Origin: Pseudoalteromonas phenolica
Lineage (GTDB): Bacteria; Pseudomonadota; Gammaproteobacteria; Enterobacterales; Alteromonadaceae
Assembly (NCBI RefSeq): GCF_001444405.1
Contig: NZ_CP013187.1
Span: 1,798,001 to 1,862,000 of the forward strand
Direction of reading: 5' to 3'
Length of the DNA stretch: 64,000 nt
Of the stretch, positions 25,030 to 34,858 are shown piece by piece. The stretch's first letter is position 1. Each line of letters begins with the position of its first letter. Made by a program: the position numbers and the translations under genes. The notes below the pieces were generated by a model. It saw only the letters and a list, made by a program, of their open reading frames with translations. It made no database searches and was not told where the DNA came from.

Positions 25030-25088
25030 CAATTGTTTGCATGCTAAGTGTTATCATTATCGGCCCATTTATATCTTTTTAGGCTGTA

Positions 25089-25742
25089 ATGAACAAATAT
25101 CTTTTTGGACTCGTTTTCTTAGCATCAAATTCATACGCGTCTTCTACTCCTTCTTTTACGACTGAGTTTTTAATCGGGTCTTCTTCAAATAAGCTCCACG
25201 CATCTCAAGACTTTGATATAGGAGACAAACGCTCTTCTAGTAATAACTCAACTTCTCATGGTATTAGATTTGGTCTACCTATTTCGGAATATTTTTCGGT
25301 TGAGTTATCTAAACATTCTTATGGTGAGGCAGATCACTCGTACACACTAAAAATTCCTTCAGGTTTGATAAATGATAACGTATTCAAATCTATCCCTGTT
25401 AGCTTACCAATCGAAACAAACGCGCTTAAATTTGGTATTAAGGGTCATGTAAATATTAATGCAAAACTGAATGTAAATTTGCGAGTTGGTGTAGCGAATT
25501 GGCGTTATAAACAGTATTCGCCAGCTATGTTAGTCATAAATGATATCCAAGAACAAAACCACAGTGGAAGAGACGTATATTTTTCAGTGGGCTCTGAATA
25601 TGTAGTTTCAGATAGTATTTATATAGGTTTTGAGTACTCTCAATTCAGTATTAAAGAAACCGAACAGGGAGTATATACCGCTGATGTCAGTTATTCCCAT
25701 AAAATAAACGACTTATCTTTAGTGTTAGGCTGGGCTTTTTAA
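25089..25742 (+). CDS. Outer-membrane beta-barrel protein
   Basis: A 217-residue protein with a signal peptide (cleavage after SYA at about 17). The mature part has alternating hydrophobic and polar residues in strands (FGIRFGLP-like segments, ALKFGIKGHVNI, VNLRVGVANW, VYFSVGSEYVV, IYIGFEYSQF) and ends with a terminal Phe (LGWAF), the usual signal for barrel insertion. The size suggests an eight-strand barrel like OmpA/OmpW types. No ligand or partner is evident. The ATG lies about 60 nt after the preceding terminator, so it probably has its own promoter. Confidence 0.78.
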   Translation: MNKYLFGLVFLASNSYASSTPSFTTEFLIGSSSNKLHASQDFDIGDKRSSSNNSTSHGIRFGLPISEYFSVELSKHSYGEADHSYTLKIPSGLINDNVFKSIPVSLPIETNALKFGIKGHVNINAKLNVNLRVGVANWRYKQYSPAMLVINDIQEQNHSGRDVYFSVGSEYVVSDSIYIGFEYSQFSIKETEQGVYTADVSYSHKINDLSLVLGWAF

Positions 25743-25861
25743 ACTCAGCTTCTAAAACAAACATGCTTCAATAATATAAATCATTATATTATCTCATCTA
25801 CTATTCACGCGTCCTCTAATTATGTACTCTTACATCGATTTATTTTTGGAGGACATTCGCG

Positions 25862-27763
25862 ATGATGCGAACGATTGTATCAGTCAGCTTAGGACTGGCT
25901 TTTAGTGTTGGTGCTTTTGCCAATGAGGTGATGACACCTGAAAAGTTATGGGAACTAAAAAGAGTAAGCGCTTTAGGCCTTAATAAAGACAAAACCCACG
26001 TTATTTATAAAGTTACAACACCAAGCATTGAAAACAATAGTTTTGATAGCAAAGTTTATCAGGTTTCTTTGAAAGGTGGCGATGCACAGCTATTAGAAAG
26101 TTACCAAGGTGTTGTGATCGACAAAAGCCTGTCACCTGATGGTACAAAAAAACTTTTCCACAAAAAAGTTCAGCTTGAAGATGTGCTTGCAACAGATCGC
26201 TATAAAGAGCTCGGCAAAGCTAATGCTTATGTGTTCGATGATTTAAATTACCGTCATTGGGATACTTGGAAAGACGGTAAGTATAAGCATGTTTTCTACC
26301 AAGACCTCAAGACAGAAGAAAAAGTCGACATCATGAAGGGCATGCCGTTTGATAGCCCAACATCGCCGTTTGGCGGTGTCGCTGACTATACATGGGGCCC
26401 AAAAGGTGAAAATATTTACTATGTAAGTAAAAAGCTTACAGGCACTGAGTATGTAAAAAGTACAAATACAGATATTTATCGTTATAACCTGAAAAGTAAA
26501 AAGACGACCAATATCACTGAAAGTAACTTAGGTTACGATAAGTATCCTGCGTTCTCTGCAAAAGGCCAATTAGCTTGGCTACAAATGGATGAGGCAGGTA
26601 ACGAAGCTGACAAAAATGATATTGTCGTTAAAGTTAAAAATCGTGAGCTTAACTTAACTGAGCATTGGGATGGCACAGTAAACAGTTTTAAGTGGAGTCA
26701 TGATGGTAAAAGCATCTACTTTATTGCACCTATCGATGGCACAGTTCAACTTTTCCAAGTTGCAGTGAATACAAAAAGTAAATCTAAACCAAAAATTAAA
26801 CAGCTAACTAAAGGCCAGTTTGACGTAAATGGCATTGTTGCTGTGCTAAAAGACAAACTCGTCGTTACACGTAATAGCATGAATGCGGCGCGTGAGATTT
26901 ATCGTTTTGACCTTCGCAGCAAAAAACTAACAGCTCTCACCAAAGAGAACGACGCTTTCTATGCGGGTCTTGATTTACCAAACGTTGAAAAGCGTATGGT
27001 TAAAACAACAGATGGCCAAGACATGCTGACTTGGGTGATTTACCCGCCGAACTTTGATAAGAAGAAAAAGTATCCAACACTTCTTTATTTACAAGGTGGT
27101 CCACAATCTGCACTTTCGCAGTTTTATTCTTTCCGTTGGAACTTCCAAGTAATGGCTTCTCAGGGCTATATCGTTGTTGCACCTAACCGTCGTGGTATGC
27201 CTGGTCACGGCGAACAATGGAACAAAGACATCAGTAACGATTGGGGTGGTCAGGTAATGGAAGATTACCTTGCTGCAATTGATGATGTTGCGAAAGAGTC
27301 ATACGTTGATAAGTCTCGAATTGGTGCTGTAGGCGCGAGCTACGGTGGTTATTCAGCGTTCTATTTAGCGGGTAACCATGAGGGTCGATTCAAAACCTTT
27401 ATTGCTCATTGTGGTATTTTCGATTTACGCAGCATGTACGGTACAACTGAAGAACTGTTCTTCGTTAATAATGAGTTAGGTGGTGCTTATTGGGAAAACA
27501 ACGCATCAACAAACAAATCCTATGGTCAATTTAACCCAATCAATCACATTGATAAGTGGGATGCGCCGATGTTTGTTATCCACGGAGCAAAAGATTACCG
27601 TGTACCACTTGAGCAAGGTATCGCCGCTTTCCAAGCTGCTAAATTACGTGGCTTAAAGAGTCGCTTCTTACTATTCCCAGAAGAGAACCATTGGGTACTG
27701 ACACCGCAAAACGGCATCGTGTGGCAGCGTGAGTTCTTTAAGTGGTTAGAAGAAACGTTGTAA
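25862..27763 (+). CDS. Exported S9 family peptidase (DPP5/acylaminoacyl-type)
   Basis: A 633-residue periplasmic serine peptidase. The signal peptide ends near GAFA (about 20). A beta-propeller covers about 30-370 with SPDGTKKLF and SHDGKSIYF blade motifs. The hydrolase domain (about 375-633) has Ser493 in GASYGG, Asp578 in GAKDYRVP and His610 in EENHWV as the triad. It resembles dipeptidyl-peptidase 5 and acylaminoacyl peptidases more than the 8914-11394 peptidase does, so the window holds two different S9 enzymes. GGAGG lies 8 nt before the first of two adjacent ATG codons. A terminator follows at 27802-27832. Confidence 0.92.
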   Translation: MMRTIVSVSLGLAFSVGAFANEVMTPEKLWELKRVSALGLNKDKTHVIYKVTTPSIENNSFDSKVYQVSLKGGDAQLLESYQGVVIDKSLSPDGTKKLFHKKVQLEDVLATDRYKELGKANAYVFDDLNYRHWDTWKDGKYKHVFYQDLKTEEKVDIMKGMPFDSPTSPFGGVADYTWGPKGENIYYVSKKLTGTEYVKSTNTDIYRYNLKSKKTTNITESNLGYDKYPAFSAKGQLAWLQMDEAGNEADKNDIVVKVKNRELNLTEHWDGTVNSFKWSHDGKSIYFIAPIDGTVQLFQVAVNTKSKSKPKIKQLTKGQFDVNGIVAVLKDKLVVTRNSMNAAREIYRFDLRSKKLTALTKENDAFYAGLDLPNVEKRMVKTTDGQDMLTWVIYPPNFDKKKKYPTLLYLQGGPQSALSQFYSFRWNFQVMASQGYIVVAPNRRGMPGHGEQWNKDISNDWGGQVMEDYLAAIDDVAKESYVDKSRIGAVGASYGGYSAFYLAGNHEGRFKTFIAHCGIFDLRSMYGTTEELFFVNNELGGAYWENNASTNKSYGQFNPINHIDKWDAPMFVIHGAKDYRVPLEQGIAAFQAAKLRGLKSRFLLFPEENHWVLTPQNGIVWQREFFKWLEETL

Positions 27764-27801
27764 AAAACACAACTTCATAGTACCTTTCACAGGAATTTTC
27801 T

Positions 27802-27832
27802 AGCCAGGATATTTATGTATTCTGGCTTTTTT
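27802..27832 (+). terminator. Terminator after the second S9 peptidase
   Basis: AGCCAG (27802-27807) pairs with CTGGCT (27822-27827), followed by TTTTT. Confidence 0.75.
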
Positions 27833-27854
27833 ATATAAATACAAAGGAGAACTT

Positions 27855-28436
27855 GTGAAAAAGGTTTTGTTATCTGCGGCTGTGATCATGTTATCTGGGT
27901 GCGCTCAAAATATTTATCTTCAGCCTATGGTTGATGGTCCTAGTGCAAAATTAAGATTAGCTTCTGTCCCGAGTAATAATAATTTTGTTGGTAGACCAAG
28001 TAATAACAGTTGCATCTCGACTGTTACTGAGCATGGTAGCCATATTGCAACACTTGGTGTTAAAGCTAATCTTGTTAGAAGCTTGAGTCGTTTAGATATG
28101 CCTGCTTATGATAAAGAGCTTGGTGATTCTCATCAAAATGAAGTTTACATTCCAGCAGGAAAACCATTCTCATTTCAATTTAACGGCGTTGGCATTTCAG
28201 GGTTTTCTCCAGGCAAAGCCGATTCTGGTGGAGCTTTATACTCTTGGTGCAGAAAGTTGATTACATTTGAAGCACAAGAAAACGGAAATTATGAAGCTTT
28301 ATACGATTATGTCGAATTACCTAATGGAAAAGAAACGTGTGGTGTAAAGCTATTCGAGATTATTGAAACAGAAAATAATACATACAAAAAAGTTGAAATG
28401 AGCAATTATGAAGTAATCGAAAATTATTGCGATTAA
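27855..28436 (+). CDS. Hypothetical lipoprotein
   Basis: A 193-residue lipoprotein (lipobox MLSGC at residues 12-16). The mature part carries four Cys after the lipid Cys, which could form disulfides (near residues 55, 134, 163 and the penultimate position). It starts with SAKLRLASVPSNNNFVG, a pattern seen in small envelope proteins, but I do not recognise a family. The start is GTG at 27855 with AAAGGAGA just upstream. It follows a terminator, so it is likely transcribed on its own. Function unknown. Confidence 0.75.
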   Translation: MKKVLLSAAVIMLSGCAQNIYLQPMVDGPSAKLRLASVPSNNNFVGRPSNNSCISTVTEHGSHIATLGVKANLVRSLSRLDMPAYDKELGDSHQNEVYIPAGKPFSFQFNGVGISGFSPGKADSGGALYSWCRKLITFEAQENGNYEALYDYVELPNGKETCGVKLFEIIETENNTYKKVEMSNYEVIENYCD

Positions 28437-28677
28437 ACAATAATTCTATCTTTCTTACTTGTGCTTGGCAGAGCATTGAATAAAGAGCCAAGCACAATTA
28501 ATGTTTGCAGCTTCCAATACCAAATATGTTCTTAAAAGTAGGTTATTAGCACTTAAGTTTTATTTGAACCTTGATATTTTTCGGTTTGTTAATAGTACAA
28601 GCCGTCATTTAATATTACTCTGTGTATACATCTTCAGCTTACTACACAACTTTAGATTGAATTTAAGGATGAACCCG

Positions 28678-29493
28678 ATGTCTAAATTTAAGTATTTTCT
28701 ATTTGTTATATTGATAAGTAGCTTTATTGGGTGTGGAAGTAGTTCTAAGAATTCTGAAATACCAAGTGCTCAGACACTTCTGGCTTTTCAAGCTGGAGAG
28801 CGTTCAATACTTGAGCCTGTTTCTTCTTCATTTACAGGTGTTACTTATCCAATTCAGCTTTATTTGCCTAAAAATCGTATTATCGGTAAAAAGTATCCTG
28901 TTATTTATGTATTAGATGCTGAGTGGCACTTAAAAAGAGTCGCTGACAGTTTAGATAGGTTAGAGCTTGAGGCAATCATTATCGGTATTGAAAATTTTGT
29001 TGATGCTAGCTACAAGCACCGTGAGGATTACTCTCAATGGCCGTTAGCGCAAGATTACTTTAATTTCATTGTTAATGAGTTAGCGCCGAAATTAGAGTCG
29101 AATTATCCAATAAATCAATCTAAACGCAGCATAGTTGGACATTCTTATACAGGGTTATTTGCAGGTTTAGCCATGTTAATGGATGACCCACAAGATCCCT
29201 TTTTTAGTGCGCATGTTTCTTTTGATGGCAGTTTTTGGGCGCACACAGAAATAACGCCTCAATTGATCTCCGATAGAGGCGTGCTTGATGAGCGTTTAAA
29301 AAGTAAGGCCATATTAATCGCTGCGAGAGGTCGTGTTAGTAATGGCCGCTATGTAGATTGGTTTCAAGCAATGCTTGAATATGAGGAATTCAAAGGCCTT
29401 GAAATTATCAAGCTGGAATATGATGTTGATCATATCCCAGTTGTGGAGCATGCAATGGATGATGCAATGAGAGCCTTACTTATCGGTCAGTGA
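28678..29493 (+). CDS. Esterase-D-like alpha/beta hydrolase lipoprotein
   Basis: A 271-residue lipoprotein (lipobox SFIGC) of the esterase/Fes-like alpha/beta hydrolase family. VIYVLDAEW near residue 75 and the nucleophile elbow VGHSYTGLFAG near 155 match the family, though the usual GHSxGG is GHSYTG, with Thr in place of the first Gly after the elbow. The final acid/His region is YDVDHIPVVEHAM. It may cleave esters such as siderophores or acylated sugars, but nothing nearby indicates the substrate. ATG 28678 has AAGGA 8 nt upstream; an ATG nine bases earlier abuts that site, and the long upstream frame is not needed. Confidence 0.78.
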   Translation: MSKFKYFLFVILISSFIGCGSSSKNSEIPSAQTLLAFQAGERSILEPVSSSFTGVTYPIQLYLPKNRIIGKKYPVIYVLDAEWHLKRVADSLDRLELEAIIIGIENFVDASYKHREDYSQWPLAQDYFNFIVNELAPKLESNYPINQSKRSIVGHSYTGLFAGLAMLMDDPQDPFFSAHVSFDGSFWAHTEITPQLISDRGVLDERLKSKAILIAARGRVSNGRYVDWFQAMLEYEEFKGLEIIKLEYDVDHIPVVEHAMDDAMRALLIGQ

Positions 29494-29504
29494 GTTGTTT
29501 CATT

Positions 29505-29534
29505 AAAAAGGCCATATCACGCTATGGCCTTTTT
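29505..29534. terminator. Bidirectional terminator between hydrolase and rhombosortase genes
   Basis: AAAAAGGCCATA (29505-29516) pairs perfectly with TATGGCCTTTTT (29523-29534). Both strands end in a T-tract and the flanking genes converge. Confidence 0.88.
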
Positions 29535-29571
29535 AATATTTAATTATTTAGTCTTTCTTTTCTGACTTGTC

Positions 29572-30144
29572 TTATGATTTGTTTCTAATTAGCCCTAATC
29601 CCATAATTAGCCCACCAATAGCACCAATTAAATGTGCTTCAATGGCGACACGTGATTGGATCAATGCGCCGACTTCAGCGCTTGGCCCAGCCCATTGTTC
29701 CCAAGCGAGTTTTGCCCAAATACCAATGAACAAAAGAATGCCTGAACGCATACCAACTTGAATGTCTTTAAGTGCGCCCCAAACGATAACACCATGTAAC
29801 AGGCCACTTAGCCCTGTGTAAACTTTTATATCAGGTACGAATAGCCAAATGCCCAACCCTGTCCATAAAGCTAAAAAAGCGTTATGAATATAATATTGGC
29901 TTTGTGTTCTATGTTCAGCATGTAACAGCCATATAAAGCCAATGCCTACAATGTTTAGCAGTAAGTGTGTTGGGTTCGCGTGGACAAATTGGCCTGTAAA
30001 GATCCGCCAGATTTCACCTGCTGCGATTTTATCTCGATGAAACTCTAGTAAGTCATTGGTATTTAGGACCATTAAGGTAAAGCTTAATAATGAAAGCAGG
30101 ATGGGAGGCAGAATGTATTTTTTATCTAGTGGCAATTGGATCAT
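29572..30144 (-). CDS. rrtA: Rhombosortase (rhomboid-family GlyGly-CTERM protease)
   Basis: A 190-residue intramembrane serine protease. Six hydrophobic segments are seen. GEIWRIFTGQFVHANPTHLLLN near residues 43-64 is the rhomboid family core, Ser113 in GLSGLLHG is the nucleophile and His171 in EAHLIGAIGG the base. The short form without extra domains is the rhombosortase type, which trims the GlyGly-CTERM tail of proteins that go through type II secretion in Vibrio and Shewanella. No protein with such a tail is encoded in this window, so substrates must be elsewhere. It converges with the esterase gene and is divergent from ggt. Confidence 0.87.
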   Translation of the reverse strand: MIQLPLDKKYILPPILLSLLSFTLMVLNTNDLLEFHRDKIAAGEIWRIFTGQFVHANPTHLLLNIVGIGFIWLLHAEHRTQSQYYIHNAFLALWTGLGIWLFVPDIKVYTGLSGLLHGVIVWGALKDIQVGMRSGILLFIGIWAKLAWEQWAGPSAEVGALIQSRVAIEAHLIGAIGGLIMGLGLIRNKS

Positions 30145-30219
30145 TAATCAAAATTCTTTTTTATTTTTTGCATATTCTGCCCGTTTACTCTTATCATGCA
30201 AACCAGAACTTGAAAATTA

Positions 30220-31989
30220 ATGACAACAACTATGACATCCAAATCTCTGCCTTTTGCGTTATCGCTTTGTTCATTGGCTCTATTAAGTGCCTGTTCTAGC
30301 CAAATCTCACCAAAACAAGAAGTAAGGGAGCCAGAAGCAGCCACTGGTTTTACAAAAAAGCAAAAGCAAATCGCCGATAACTATATGATTGCGGCTGCAA
30401 ATCCTTACGCTGTTAAAGCGGGTAAATTGATGCTCGACAGAGGCGGAAGTGCAATTGATGCGGCAATTGCCACGCAGTTGGTTTTAACCTTGGTTGAACC
30501 TCAATCTTCAGGTATTGGTGGCGGTGCTTTTATTTTGCACTTCGATAAAAGCGAAAATGCACTAACAACGTTAGATGGCCGAGAAACAGCGCCAGCTAAA
30601 GCAACCTCAGGTTTATTCTTAGACGAAAATGGCAAAGCAGCCCCTTGGATTAAGGCCGTTGTAGGTGGTCGCTCGGTGGGTGTACCCGGTATTCTTCACG
30701 CCTTTGATAAAGCACACAAAGAATATGGCAAATTGGCTTGGGCAGAGTTATTTGAACCAGCCATTGAATTAGCAGAGCAAGGGTTTGTGGTTTCACCACG
30801 TTTAAATATGTTGTTGTCTAAAAAGTTTAATCCTGGTCTTACCCGTTTACCTGAAGCAAAAGCGTACTTTTACCCAGATGATCAACCTTTAGCTGTGGGC
30901 AGTATTCGTAAAAACCCTAAATTGGCTAGGTTATACAAGAATATATCTGAGCATGGTATTTCTGCTTTTTACACGGGCCAACATGCAGAAAATATGGTTG
31001 ATGCCGTGCAAAACTCTAAAATTGCACCTGGGTTATTGTCTTTATCAGACCTAGAAAATTACCAAAGTAAACATCGAGACGCTATCTGTACGTCTTATCA
31101 TGCTTATAAAGTGTGCTCTATGGCACCACCGAGTAGTGGTGGTGTTGCTGTACTTCAAATTTTGAAATTACTCGAAGGTAAAAAGTTAAGCCAATATCAG
31201 CCTAATGACCCCAAAGCGCTGCACTTATTCACCCAAGCTTCACGTTTGGCATTTGCAGACAGAAATCATTACGTGGCTGATCCTGATTTTGTCACTGTAC
31301 CAACCGATGCCTTACTAGATGACGCATACTTAACTGAACGGGCAAAGCTGATTTCAGACAGAGATAACCATAAAGTTCCAGTAGGTAAACCGCTAAACGG
31401 CGCATTAAGTTATGCCGCTGATAACAGCTATGAACTGCCTTCAACTACCCATGTTTCAATTGTTGACCAAGCGGGTAATGCGGTCTCTATGACCAGTTCT
31501 ATCGAAATGGCTTTCGGATCGACAGTAATGGTTGACGGTTATTTGTTAAATAACCAGTTAACCGATTTTGCGCTTTCTCCGAAGAAGCGTGGTCAATTGC
31601 GTGCGAATCGCGTAGAAGCCAATAAACGTCCACGTAGTTCTATGTCGCCTGTTATGGTGTTTAACAAAGATGGCAGTTTACGTTTAGTTGTTGGCTCTCC
31701 GGGGGGAAGTCGTATTATCAATTATGTTGCGCAAACGGTCATTGGTGTCCTTGATTGGCAGTTAGATATTCAGTCCGCTATCAATCTTCCAAAGATAACT
31801 AACCGCAACAAAGTAACGACTTTAGAAAAAGGCACTGAGCTTGAAAAGCACAAAGCCTATTTTGAAAGTTTAGGTCATAAAGTTTTTATTCGAGATTTGA
31901 ATTCAGGTTTACATGGTATCGAACTGGTCGGAGGTCGGCTCGTAGGTGGCGCAGATCCTCGACGAGAGGGCATTGTGCTCGGTGAATGA
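30220..31989 (+). CDS. ggt: Gamma-glutamyltranspeptidase, predicted lipoprotein
   Basis: GGT cleaves or transfers the gamma-glutamyl group of glutathione and related compounds in the periplasm. The 589-residue precursor begins with a lipoprotein signal (LLSAC). It should cut itself before Thr409 (STTHVS), the N-terminal nucleophile of the small subunit. GGSAIDAAIA, the GIGGGAF loop and SPGGSRIINY near the C-terminus are family signatures. Met1 at 30220 and Met5 are both possible starts. It is divergent from rrtA with only 75 nt between, and a weak hairpin follows at 31993. Confidence 0.94.
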   Translation: MTTTMTSKSLPFALSLCSLALLSACSSQISPKQEVREPEAATGFTKKQKQIADNYMIAAANPYAVKAGKLMLDRGGSAIDAAIATQLVLTLVEPQSSGIGGGAFILHFDKSENALTTLDGRETAPAKATSGLFLDENGKAAPWIKAVVGGRSVGVPGILHAFDKAHKEYGKLAWAELFEPAIELAEQGFVVSPRLNMLLSKKFNPGLTRLPEAKAYFYPDDQPLAVGSIRKNPKLARLYKNISEHGISAFYTGQHAENMVDAVQNSKIAPGLLSLSDLENYQSKHRDAICTSYHAYKVCSMAPPSSGGVAVLQILKLLEGKKLSQYQPNDPKALHLFTQASRLAFADRNHYVADPDFVTVPTDALLDDAYLTERAKLISDRDNHKVPVGKPLNGALSYAADNSYELPSTTHVSIVDQAGNAVSMTSSIEMAFGSTVMVDGYLLNNQLTDFALSPKKRGQLRANRVEANKRPRSSMSPVMVFNKDGSLRLVVGSPGGSRIINYVAQTVIGVLDWQLDIQSAINLPKITNRNKVTTLEKGTELEKHKAYFESLGHKVFIRDLNSGLHGIELVGGRLVGGADPRREGIVLGE

Positions 31990-31992
31990 CGG

Positions 31993-32020
31993 CTAAACCC
32001 ATAGGTTTAGTGATATTTTT
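31993..32020 (+). terminator. Weak terminator after ggt
   Basis: CTAAACC (31993-31999) pairs with GGTTTAG (32004-32010) around CATA, with TTTTT ten bases further on. Confidence 0.42.
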
Positions 32021-32155
32021 AAGATATACTGCAAGGCTCTTTAATTATTTAGTTGTGTTAAAGCGCCTTTTTTATTTATAAGCAATTTTTTGCTTTCTTG
32101 CCTATTCACAGCTAAGTAATAATAAAATCAGCCAGACGTATCATTACAAGTAAAT

Positions 32156-33850
32156 ATGACTAAACAAACCGATCCAAATTATCTATACATTCCATACTCA
32201 GGTCCTAACCTGTTAGAAACGCCTTTATTAAACAAAGGTAGTGCATTTAGTCAATCAGAGCGTGAGAACTTTAATTTAAATGGTTTATTACCACCGCGTT
32301 TTGAAACCATTGAAGAGCAAGTCGAGCGTTGTTACCAGCAATACTCTTCTTTCAAAGATAATTTAAATAAGCACATTTATCTTCGTGCAATTCAAGATAA
32401 CAATGAAACACTTTATTACCGTTTGGTTCGCGATCATTTAGAAGAAATGATGCCTATCATTTATACGCCGACGGTTGGTGATGCATGTGAAAAGTTTTCT
32501 GATATCTACCGCAGCTCTCGTGGTCTATTTATTTCATATGAAGAGCGTCACAACATCGATGATATTTTGCGCAATGCAACAAAAGGCAAAGTAAAGGTTA
32601 TCGTTGTTACTGATGGTGAACGTATTCTTGGTTTAGGTGACCAAGGTATCGGTGGTATGGGTATTCCAATTGGTAAGCTGTCTCTATATACCGTTTGTGG
32701 TGGTATTAGCCCAGCTTACACGCTACCTGTTATGCTTGATGTGGGTACTAATAACGAGAAGTTACTTGCTGATCCTATGTATATGGGTGCACGTCATAAA
32801 CGTATTAACCAAGAGCAATATGATGAGTTCTTAGATTTATTCATCAAAGCCGTTAAACGTCGTTGGCCAAACGTACTTCTACAGTTTGAAGATTTTGCAC
32901 AACCAAACGCGATGCCTTTACTTAAGCGTTATAAAGATACGATTTGTAGCTTTAATGATGACATTCAAGGTACTGCGGCGGTTACTGTTGGCTCTTTACT
33001 TGCCGCTTGTCGTGTTAAAGACGTCAAACTGAGTGACCAAAAAGTTGTGTTTGTAGGCGCAGGATCTGCGGGTTGTGGTATTGCTGAGCAGATCATCAGT
33101 CAAATGGTATCTGAAGGTATTTCTGACGAGCAAGCGCGTAGCCAAGTGTATATGGTTGATAGATTTGGCCTACTTACAGAGGGTATGGAGGGTCTACGTG
33201 ACTTCCAAGCTGCCCTAGTTCAACAAAAAAATGCATTAACTGATTGGCAATATAGCGGTGACTTTGCATCTTTACTAGACGTAATGCACTGTGCAAAGCC
33301 GGACATTTTGATTGGTGTTTCTGGTCAACCAGGCCTGTTCACTGAGCAAGTGGTTAAAGCAATGCATGCCGGATGTGAACAGCCTATTATTTTTCCATTA
33401 AGCAACCCATCTCGCCAAGTTGAAGCACATCCAAAAGATGTCATTGAGTGGACAAATGGTCAAGCGATTGTTGCAACTGGTAGTCCGTTCGGTGAAGTTG
33501 AATATAACGGCGAAAAGTTCATTATTCCTCAATGTAACAATAGTTATATTTTCCCTGGTATTGGTTTAGGTGCTATTGCCGCTAAGGCTAAGCGAATTAC
33601 TGATGCCATGCTGATGGTATCAAGCGAGATGCTTGCTGAAGCTTCACCTAGAGCAAATACAGGAAAAGGAAGCTTACTACCTGCGCTGGTGGAGATAGAG
33701 CCGTTAAGTAAGAAGATTGCCTTCGCTGTTGCTAAGAAAGCGATGGAAGAAGGTGTTGCGTTAGAAATGTCTGACGAAGCCATTCTTAAAACAATCGATA
33801 AAAACTACTGGTATCCAGAATACCGCAATTACAAGCGTTGTAGTATTTAA
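32156..33850 (+). CDS. maeA: NAD-dependent malic enzyme
   Basis: This enzyme oxidises malate to pyruvate and CO2 with NAD. At 564 residues it matches E. coli MaeA (565). Signatures include IYTPTVGDAC near residue 103, the malic-enzyme motif FNDDIQGTAA near 262-271, and the nucleotide loop VFVGAGSAGCGIAEQI near 300. It is a single gene with its own intergenic region on the 5' side (32011-32155) and a strong terminator at 33874-33899. Confidence 0.97.
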   Translation: MTKQTDPNYLYIPYSGPNLLETPLLNKGSAFSQSERENFNLNGLLPPRFETIEEQVERCYQQYSSFKDNLNKHIYLRAIQDNNETLYYRLVRDHLEEMMPIIYTPTVGDACEKFSDIYRSSRGLFISYEERHNIDDILRNATKGKVKVIVVTDGERILGLGDQGIGGMGIPIGKLSLYTVCGGISPAYTLPVMLDVGTNNEKLLADPMYMGARHKRINQEQYDEFLDLFIKAVKRRWPNVLLQFEDFAQPNAMPLLKRYKDTICSFNDDIQGTAAVTVGSLLAACRVKDVKLSDQKVVFVGAGSAGCGIAEQIISQMVSEGISDEQARSQVYMVDRFGLLTEGMEGLRDFQAALVQQKNALTDWQYSGDFASLLDVMHCAKPDILIGVSGQPGLFTEQVVKAMHAGCEQPIIFPLSNPSRQVEAHPKDVIEWTNGQAIVATGSPFGEVEYNGEKFIIPQCNNSYIFPGIGLGAIAAKAKRITDAMLMVSSEMLAEASPRANTGKGSLLPALVEIEPLSKKIAFAVAKKAMEEGVALEMSDEAILKTIDKNYWYPEYRNYKRCSI

Positions 33851-33873
33851 TACTTAAATTGTAATGTAAAAAG

Positions 33874-33899
33874 AGCCAGCAACTTTGCTGGCTTTTTTT
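33874..33899 (+). terminator. Terminator after maeA
   Basis: AGCCAGC (33874-33880) pairs with GCTGGCT (33887-33893), followed by seven T. Confidence 0.88.
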
Positions 33900-33955
33900 A
33901 TGTTTAATTTTACCAAGCTTCTATACTTACCTTATCTATGTGGTGAGGCAAGTTC

Positions 33956-34768
33956 ATGAAGTATGCTCTAGTGTTTCTGTTTGGGTTATTTAGTGTTGAG
34001 TTGTATGGCGCGCCATTAAAAGTGAATATAGCTTCTGACTATGTACCTAACCCCGACAGTAGTGCTGATATGGTCACGCGTTTATTAATCGATATTTCAA
34101 AAAGATTATACCCGCAATTACAAATAGACTTTATGCCTGCGAGTCGTATTCGCGAGTGGCGAACGCTGAGTATGTATCCAAATACCTGCTTGTATAACAA
34201 AGTTAAGAATTCCAAGCGCGAAACTTTAGCTTATTTTTCTGCTAGACCGCTCACAGCATTTCCCGCTAACAGACTAGTATTAAGAGATAAAAAAGGGTTT
34301 TCAGCAGATGTTGCTTTGAATGATTTACTAGAAACAGATTTTAAAATAGCCATCACGAAAGGTCGTAGTTATGGCAAGAATATTGATGATTTTATTAAGG
34401 CACACCCAAACCTATTTGTTGTGAGTGAGGGAGAAGAGAGTGCTAAGCGCTTGCGGAAAATGCTTATGCAAGGTCGCTTTGACGGCATGATCGAATATAC
34501 GTCTGTTATTATTAACGAATATGCAGAAGTACTTGGTGAAAGTAAAATAAGTTTTCATCGAATAATAGACCAAGCCCCAAGCGTATTCGGTTATATTGCT
34601 TGTGCAAAAACACCGCAAGGAAAACAGGCGATTAATTTATTTAATAAAAAAATGGCTGAATTTGAAGTTCAAAACTTGATAATTGAAGCACACAGAGACT
34701 TATTTTCACCTCATGAACGTGATTTTATTAGTGATTCTTTAAAAATTGCCTTTTCTATTCAGCCTTAA
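33956..34768 (+). CDS. Periplasmic solute-binding-like protein (SBP_bac_3 type)
   Basis: A 270-residue exported protein: signal peptide to about residue 18 (ELYGA), then two alpha/beta lobes in the style of family 3 solute-binding proteins (LKVNIASDYVPNP; IDFMPASRIREW; FKIAITKGRSYG; GRFDGMIEYT). The segment PASRIREWRTL with NTCLYNKV is typical of an Alteromonadales group often annotated as transporter substrate-binding domain protein. No permease or ATPase is adjacent, so it may be a receptor or enzyme-like orphan. A GAGG ribosome site precedes the ATG. It resembles 39590-40315 in fold but not closely in sequence. Confidence 0.75.
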   Translation: MKYALVFLFGLFSVELYGAPLKVNIASDYVPNPDSSADMVTRLLIDISKRLYPQLQIDFMPASRIREWRTLSMYPNTCLYNKVKNSKRETLAYFSARPLTAFPANRLVLRDKKGFSADVALNDLLETDFKIAITKGRSYGKNIDDFIKAHPNLFVVSEGEESAKRLRKMLMQGRFDGMIEYTSVIINEYAEVLGESKISFHRIIDQAPSVFGYIACAKTPQGKQAINLFNKKMAEFEVQNLIIEAHRDLFSPHERDFISDSLKIAFSIQP

Positions 34769-34858
34769 TTAATCGAGTTTTTACTTTAATAGTGCATCTT
34801 AAGTCATATCATAGGCATTGCCCTATACATTGACCTAATACCTATAAACGGAGCAGGT

